Assembly (NCBI RefSeq): GCF_913062585.1
Contig: NZ_CAJXWX010000001.1
Location: 186,001-250,000, forward strand
From: an uncultured Sphingomonas sp.
GTDB taxonomy: Bacteria > Pseudomonadota > Alphaproteobacteria > Sphingomonadales > Sphingomonadaceae
Reading direction: 5' to 3'
DNA length: 64,000 nucleotides
Under the pieces are notes generated by a model. That model was given only the letters and a program-made list of their open reading frames with translations, was not told the origin of the DNA and did no database searches. The position numbers and the translations under genes were made by a program. Positions 58,902 through 64,000 of this stretch are shown in pieces (within the stretch, counting starts at the first letter, position 1; every line of letters begins with the position of its first letter).

Positions 58902-59801
58902 TCACCGGCGGACTAACGTCCCCGCACCCTGCTTGGTGAAGATTTCCAGCAGCATCCCGTGCGGCACCCGGCCGTCCAGGATCACCGCCGCATCCACGCC
59001 CGCCTCGACCGCCGAGACGCAGGTCTCCAGCTTGGGGATCATGCCGCCCGAAATCGTCCCGTCAGCACGCAATTCCGCGATCCGCGCCGGATTCAGGTCG
59101 GTCATCAACTCGCCCTGCTTGTCCAGCACGCCTGCGACGTCGGTCAGCAGGAAGAAGCGCGACGCGCCCAGCCGTGCGGCGATCGCGCCCGCCATGGTGT
59201 CCGCGTTGATGTTATAGGTATGCCCGTCCAGCCCGATGCCGACCGGCGCGATGACCGGGATGATGCCGTCGGCGCACAGGCTTTCGATCAGGCGCGGATC
59301 GACCGAGACCGGCTCGCCGACAAAGCCCAGATCGACATGACGCTCGATACCCTTGAGCGGATCGGCCTCGCGCCCCTGGATCTTCTCGGCGATAACCAGC
59401 CCGGCGTCCTTGCCGGAGATGCCGACCGCGCGGCCCCCGGCGGCGGAAATCCAGCTGACGATTTCCTTGTTGATGGACCCGGCCAGCACCATCTCGGCGA
59501 TCTGCGCGGTTTCGCGGTCGGTCACGCGCAGACCGTTGACGAACTGCGACTCGACGCCCAGCCGCTTGAGCATCGCGCCGATCTGCGGCCCGCCGCCATG
59601 CACGACGACGGGGTTGATACCCACCGCCTTCAGCAGCACCATATCCTCGGCGAAGTCGCGCTGCCGCTCGGGATCGCCCATGGCGTGGCCGCCATATTTC
59701 ACCACGAAGGTCTTGCCCGCATAGCGCTGCAGATAGGGCAGCGCCTCGGTCAGCGTCTCGGCCTTGGCGAGCAGGGCGGCGTCGGGATCGTGGTTGGTCA
59801 T
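58902..59801 (-). CDS. argB: Acetylglutamate kinase
   Basis: [12 protein letters not shown]...[31 protein letters not shown]...[38 protein letters not shown]. Confidence 0.97.
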   Translation of the reverse strand: MTNHDPDAALLAKAETLTEALPYLQRYAGKTFVVKYGGHAMGDPERQRDFAEDMVLLKAVGINPVVVHGGGPQIGAMLKRLGVESQFVNGLRVTDRETAQIAEMVLAGSINKEIVSWISAAGGRAVGISGKDAGLVIAEKIQGREADPLKGIERHVDLGFVGEPVSVDPRLIESLCADGIIPVIAPVGIGLDGHTYNINADTMAGAIAARLGASRFFLLTDVAGVLDKQGELMTDLNPARIAELRADGTISGGMIPKLETCVSAVEAGVDAAVILDGRVPHGMLLEIFTKQGAGTLVRR

Positions 59802-59864
59802 GGCGGCCCTATTATCGCGCGCGAGGGGCGGGGAAAACCATCAATATGGTTCCAGCCCCAGACT

Positions 59865-60518
59865 TCAGGCCCGGTCGAGACGTCGCCCGATCCCCACGAA
59901 CACATAGATCAGCGGCGGCACCAGCACGGCCGACAGCGTGACCTTGGCGATCATCTGGCCCACGATCAGCGGGCCGATCGGGAATTCGCCGTAAAAGGCG
60001 ATGGTGACGAACAGCAGCGTGTCGACGATCTGGCTGAGCATGCTGGCCACCGCCGCGCGCAACCAGAGGAGCTTGCCGCCCTCCTTGCCCTTGAGCGCGG
60101 CGAAGATGGTGACGTTCAGCGTCTGCGACACGCCGTACGCGATGATCCCGCCCAGCCAGATCCGCCAGGTCGAGCCCAGCACCAGCTGGATGGCATCGCG
60201 ATTGGCCGGGATCATCTCTGGCGAGGGCGGCAGCATCCACACGACCCAGGACAGCGCCAGCGAGACGAGTAACGGCACGAAGCCCACGCGCACCAGCCGC
60301 CCGGCGACCTGCGGCCCGTGCAGCTCCGCCACCGCGCTCGACGTCACGACCAGCAGCAGGAAGGCGAAGATGCCCGCCTCCACCGCCAGCGGCCCCAGCG
60401 CCACCTGCTTGTTGCCCAGCACGCCCGCGATACACACCATGCCGCCGTAAAAGATCGACAGCGCGAACAGCGAGGGCGAGATCAAACGGGGGCGGGATAC
60501 GACGTCGGGATGGTCCAT
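59865..60518 (-). CDS. Queuosine precursor transporter (YhhQ/VUT family)
   Basis: 217 aa; FYGGMVCIAGVLGNKQVALGPLAVEAGIFAFLLLVVTSSAVAE...YGVSQTLNVTIFAALK. Confidence 0.85.
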   Translation of the reverse strand: MDHPDVVSRPRLISPSLFALSIFYGGMVCIAGVLGNKQVALGPLAVEAGIFAFLLLVVTSSAVAELHGPQVAGRLVRVGFVPLLVSLALSWVVWMLPPSPEMIPANRDAIQLVLGSTWRIWLGGIIAYGVSQTLNVTIFAALKGKEGGKLLWLRAAVASMLSQIVDTLLFVTIAFYGEFPIGPLIVGQMIAKVTLSAVLVPPLIYVFVGIGRRLDRA

Positions 60519-60570
60519 CGCAGACTGCTAGCGCGAAAACGGTCCGGGGCAAAGGTTTAGGCGCAACCCA

Positions 60571-60593
60571 TTCCTCCCCTTCCAGGGGAGGAA
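60571..60593. repeat. Solo family-A-like terminal hairpin
   Basis: TTCCTCCCCT-TCC-AGGGGAGGAA, same outer arm as copies 1-4 without the interior. Confidence 0.6.
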
Positions 60594-60664
60594 AATTCCG
60601 TCGCTTGCGCCGTCCCTCGCAACACGCTCTATTCCCCACCGAGAAACTATAAGGGGGACGACAT

Positions 60665-62062
60665 ATGCGGTTGTCGAAATGGATCGGCGGAGCGCTGGCG
60701 AGCTGTGCGCTGTTGCCGGGTCTGGCGGCGGCGCAGACCCGTCCCGACCAGAAGGCGTTCTTCGATCTCTACAAGCAGCTGGTCGAAACCAACACCAGCC
60801 TGTCGGTGGGTAGCTGCACCCAGGCCTCGGCCCAGATCGCCGAGCGGCTGAAGGCGGCGGGCTATAAGGACGCCGACATCACCCTGTTCTCGGTCCCCGA
60901 GCATCCCAAGGACGGCGGCATCGTCGCGATCCTGCCCGGCACCGACAAGGCGCTGAAGCCGATGCTGCTCCTCGGCCATCTCGACGTGGTCGAGGCCAAG
61001 CGCGAGGACTGGACCCGCGATCCGTTCAAGCTGATCGAGGAGGACGGCTTCCTCTATGGCCGCGGCACCGTCGACGACAAGGCGATGAGCGCGGTCTGGG
61101 CCGACACGCTGATCCGCCTGAAAAAGACGCCGCCCAAGCGCACCATCAAGATGGCGCTGACCTGTGGCGAGGAAACGACCGCCGCGTTCAACGGCGCGGA
61201 GTGGCTGGCCCAGAACAGGCCCGACCTGATCGCGGCCGAATTCGTCCTGAACGAAGGCGGCGGCGGACGGCTGGACGAAAATGGCAAGCGCGAATTGCTG
61301 GCGGTGCAGGTCGGCGAGAAGGCGGCGCAGAACTATACCTTCCTCGCGACCAATCCGGGCGGCCACAGCTCGCAGCCGACGCCGGAAAACGCGATCTACG
61401 AACTCGCCGACGCGCTGAAGGCAGTGGAGGGTTATGAATTCCCCGTCCACCTGACCGACACCACTCGCGCCTTCTTCGCCGCCACCGCGCAAAAGGTCGG
61501 CGGCCAGCTGGGCGCGGCGATCACCCGGCTGCTCGCCGATCCGAACGACAAGGCGGCGGACGCGATCGTCAGCCAGGACAAGGCGCTGCACTCGACCCTG
61601 CGCACCAGCTGCGTCGCGACACTCCTGAAGGCGGGCCATGCCGAAAACGCCCTGCCCCAGCGCGCGACCGCCAATATCAACTGCCGCATCTTCCCCGGTG
61701 AGACGGTCGAGGAAACGCTTGCCAAGCTGAAGGAGCTGGCGGGCCCCAAGATCACCGTCACCGCCAACCAGCCGGTCCGCCCGACCGCGATTCCGCCCAA
61801 GCTGGACCCCAAGATCATCGGTCCGATGAAGACGCTGGCGGCCAAGCACTTTCCCGGCGTGCCGCTGGTCCCGATGATGTCCACGGGCGCGACCGACGGC
61901 ATCTTCTTCCAGGCGATCGGCATGCCCGTTTACGGCGCGCCGGGTATCTTCATCGAAAAGGACATGTCTGGCATCCACGGCCTGAACGAGCGCATCCGGG
62001 TGACGTCGCTCTATGACGGGCGGGACTATCTGTACGATCTGGTGAAGGCCTATGCCTATTGA
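60665..62062 (+). CDS. M20 family metallopeptidase
   Basis: MLLLGHLDVVEAKREDWTRDPFKLIEEDGFLYGRGTVDDKAMSAVW...CGEETTA...INCRIFPGETVEE. Confidence 0.93.
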   Translation: MRLSKWIGGALASCALLPGLAAAQTRPDQKAFFDLYKQLVETNTSLSVGSCTQASAQIAERLKAAGYKDADITLFSVPEHPKDGGIVAILPGTDKALKPMLLLGHLDVVEAKREDWTRDPFKLIEEDGFLYGRGTVDDKAMSAVWADTLIRLKKTPPKRTIKMALTCGEETTAAFNGAEWLAQNRPDLIAAEFVLNEGGGGRLDENGKRELLAVQVGEKAAQNYTFLATNPGGHSSQPTPENAIYELADALKAVEGYEFPVHLTDTTRAFFAATAQKVGGQLGAAITRLLADPNDKAADAIVSQDKALHSTLRTSCVATLLKAGHAENALPQRATANINCRIFPGETVEETLAKLKELAGPKITVTANQPVRPTAIPPKLDPKIIGPMKTLAAKHFPGVPLVPMMSTGATDGIFFQAIGMPVYGAPGIFIEKDMSGIHGLNERIRVTSLYDGRDYLYDLVKAYAY

Positions 62063-62110
62063 GGGCGGTGGGGCCCGCTCTTAGGCCCCATCGACATTCC
62101 GTCGGCCTAT

Positions 62111-62255
62111 CCCTCCCTCGCCCCTCTTTGAGGGGAGAGGGTTGCGCAGACTTGGTCTTTGCGAAAGCAAAGGCCTTAGTCGGAGCTGGGTGAGGGGTGT
62201 GCGCTCGCTTGCCGAGCGCGCGAGCCGAAGGCTCGCCCTCCCCCTCTCCGAGGCC
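62111..62255. repeat. Multi-hairpin intergenic element (different family)
   Basis: CCCTCgCCCCTC-ttt-GAGGGGaGAGGG; GGTCTTTGC-GAAA-GCAAAGGCC; GCGCTCG-CTTGC-CGAGCGC; CGAGCC-GAA-GGCTCG in tandem. Confidence 0.6.
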
Positions 62256-62258
62256 GCC

Positions 62259-62462
62259 TTAATCGTCCGCCGTCACACGAACACAGGCACGGAACCTGCC
62301 CGTCTCGCCATCCTCGCGATGCCAGACTTCCACGACGGTGTAATAGTCGAAATAGCCGCCCCGCTCCTTCGAGATCGTATCGCCCCGTCGCGGCAGAAAC
62401 GCAAAATCGCCCTCGAAAAGGGCGTGCATCTCGTCTTTTCCGTATATTTCGACCATCGGCAT
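62259..62462 (-). CDS. Hypothetical small protein
   Basis: 67 aa MPMVEIYGKDEMHALFEGDFAFLPRRGDTISKERGGYFDYYTVVEVWHREDGETGRFRACVRVTADD. Confidence 0.65.
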   Translation of the reverse strand: MPMVEIYGKDEMHALFEGDFAFLPRRGDTISKERGGYFDYYTVVEVWHREDGETGRFRACVRVTADD

Positions 62463-62532
62463 GGGCGTCGTTCCTCAATCGCCACGGGGCGTAACCGCCG
62501 CCCGCCCCGTCGGACGAGCGGCGATCCCCGCC

Positions 62533-63561
62533 TCACGCCGGCTGGTGCACCGGCGGCAGGCGAAGCCGCATCGGCTGGGCCAGCCAGCCGACCACCGTCC
62601 GCCGCATCGGCTGCCAGAAGGCCGACAGGGTCAGCAGCGCCGAGCCGATGACGAAGGCGGTGAAGGCCGATCCCAGCTCGACCGCGCCCGCACTGCGGAA
62701 CAGCGAGTAGAGCGCGTAGAGCACATAGACGAGGCTGGAGACGAGCAGTGCGCGCCGGTCCACCGCCAGCGCGATGCCGGCGAACACCAGGTAGAGCGCC
62801 AGCACGATCACCGCGACGCCCGCACCGATGTCGCCGTTGAACACGCCCAGCATCTGGAAGATCGGATGCGCGATCATGGGTGCGGCGGCGAGGTGCAGCC
62901 AGAAGGCGACATCGGCACGCCGGGTCTGACGCTGCGGATCCGACATGTCCCAGCGCATGGCGAGCGCGAAGACGCCGATCCCGCAGATCAGCAGCATCGG
63001 CCATACGCCCTGCTTGATGCCCGGCACCGCCGCCATCAACAGCCCGATCACCATCGCGACCAGCGCCGCCGCCCCCGCCGCGACGGTGATCGGCACCATG
63101 AACCGGCGCCAGTGTAGCCAGGCCGCCCCCGCCGAGACCAGTCCGACGCCCGACGCCGCCAGCGCACCCGCCGTGTCGCCGATATGCGGCCAGAGCGTCT
63201 CGATCGTCCCGATCAGCGCACCCGCGACGCCACCGACAAAGGCGAGCAGCAGCAGGATGCTGGGCAGCGCCATGCGCCGCTTGGCGGTGAAGTAGAAGGC
63301 GAGCATCCATGCCGCGCCCGCGACGAACGCGCCGCCCAAACCATAGCTGAGGCTGAACCCGATCTGCCCCAGCGCGGCCAGCAGCAGCGCGATCGCGATC
63401 GACACGAAGATGTCGTTGAACCCGGTGAGCAGCCGGAAATGCTCCTCGTCGACGGCCGGTGCAGCATGGGATGTCGCGACGTGCCGCCGCAGCGCCGCCG
63501 CGGCATCGGGCGAAATCGCCCCCGCCGCCACCGCGCCGTCAATGTCGCTTTCGCTGTACAT
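62533..63561 (-). CDS. DUF2157-like multi-TM protein
   Basis: MYSESDIDGAVAAGAISPDAAAALRRHVATSH...DIFVSIAIALLLAALGQIGFSLSYGLGGAF...; about ten hydrophobic segments. Confidence 0.75.
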   Translation of the reverse strand: MYSESDIDGAVAAGAISPDAAAALRRHVATSHAAPAVDEEHFRLLTGFNDIFVSIAIALLLAALGQIGFSLSYGLGGAFVAGAAWMLAFYFTAKRRMALPSILLLLAFVGGVAGALIGTIETLWPHIGDTAGALAASGVGLVSAGAAWLHWRRFMVPITVAAGAAALVAMVIGLLMAAVPGIKQGVWPMLLICGIGVFALAMRWDMSDPQRQTRRADVAFWLHLAAAPMIAHPIFQMLGVFNGDIGAGVAVIVLALYLVFAGIALAVDRRALLVSSLVYVLYALYSLFRSAGAVELGSAFTAFVIGSALLTLSAFWQPMRRTVVGWLAQPMRLRLPPVHQPA

Positions 63562-63599
63562 GGACTCGTCTCCCCGTTTCAGAATGAGGGAAGGATGAC

Positions 63600-63629
63600 G
63601 CGCGTGTATTACCATGTCAATACACGCGC
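63600..63629. promoter_or_regulatory. Perfect 11-bp-arm operator-like palindrome in a divergent intergenic region
   Basis: GCGCGTGTATT-ACCATGTC-AATACACGCGC between the DUF2157-like gene (start 63561, -) and the ORF at 63679 (+). Confidence 0.6.
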
Positions 63630-63678
63630 CACCGCGGGATCCTCTTGCCAGTGCGCTCTGCGCCGTTACGCTGAAGGC

Positions 63679-64000
63679 ATGAGTTCGGATAGGGAAACGA
63701 ATAAGCCTTATTCCGTCCGGCGGCGCTTGGGCCTGATGGTGCTCATCATGGTGGGCATCGTCGCGTTCGTGACCATGGCCATGGAAATGCAGGATGTGTT
63801 CGGCGTCCCGTTCGACACTAGCTACCGAGTCGTTTGTGCGGCTGCCTGCCTGGTCTTCATCGCCAAGCTGGGCTGGGATTCCTCGGGTGAAGCATGGCCA
63901 TGGGTGGGTTTGGGGCTGGCGACCATCGTCAATCTGGGCCTGTTCTTCACCCCGATCTTCGACCACCCCGCATCGCGCGGCGAGATCCTGTCGTTCGCGA
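63679..64000 (+). CDS. Hypothetical membrane protein, partial at window end
   Basis: MSSDRETNKPYSVRRRLGLMVLIMVGIVAFVTMAMEMQDVFGVPFDTSYRVVCAAACLVFIAKLGW...; hydrophobic segments, open to the window edge. Confidence 0.6.
   Translation, partial: MSSDRETNKPYSVRRRLGLMVLIMVGIVAFVTMAMEMQDVFGVPFDTSYRVVCAAACLVFIAKLGWDSSGEAWPWVGLGLATIVNLGLFFTPIFDHPASRGEILSFA

Noticed and set aside
60519-60600. preQ1 riboswitch upstream of the YhhQ-type transporter
   Set aside because: The leader lacks a preQ1-I/II-like core; it contains only the solo family-A hairpin.
1-64000. CRISPR array, prophage, integrative element or restriction/defence island
   Set aside because: No regularly spaced direct repeats, Cas, integrase, transposase, phage structural or R-M genes recognised; repeats present are dispersed REP-like hairpins.

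Overview
This 64 kb window is high-GC chromosomal DNA whose gene content and dispersed repeats look like a sphingomonad alphaproteobacterium (inference from gene content; no search was run). Most of it is housekeeping: prfC, pheST, a phaC/phasin locus, a riboflavin operon (ribD-ribE-ribBX-ribH), feoAB, ssb, an HWE-type kinase with a response regulator, metXW, hisC, tyrA, ftsEX, tRNA-Leu(GAG), a class A PBP, an SCO protein, a TonB-dependent receptor, rpmI-rplT, an AsmA-like gene split by a frameshift, two diguanylate cyclases, purH, rpe, rsmB, argB and a YhhQ-type transporter. I saw no integrase, transposase, prophage, CRISPR array or canonical defence island. The most interesting signals are non-coding or small: (1) a sigma-54-like promoter with upstream ATGGCG repeats and a dyad, driving a 35-aa single-TM peptide at 50.07 kb; (2) a phasin with a histone-like Lys/Ala/Pro N-terminus, a strong internal start site, and a pair of inverted 19-bp PhaR-like boxes upstream; (3) a 220-bp nested inverted-repeat element at 10.8-11.0 kb; (4) a REP-like family with co-varying hairpins, in which repeat copies have become the 3' ends of a plsC-like gene and a MATE gene; (5) an EcfG-like promoter at a response regulator; (6) perfect operator-like palindromes at a DUF2157 gene and a padR gene. 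All start sites and regulatory calls were made by eye.
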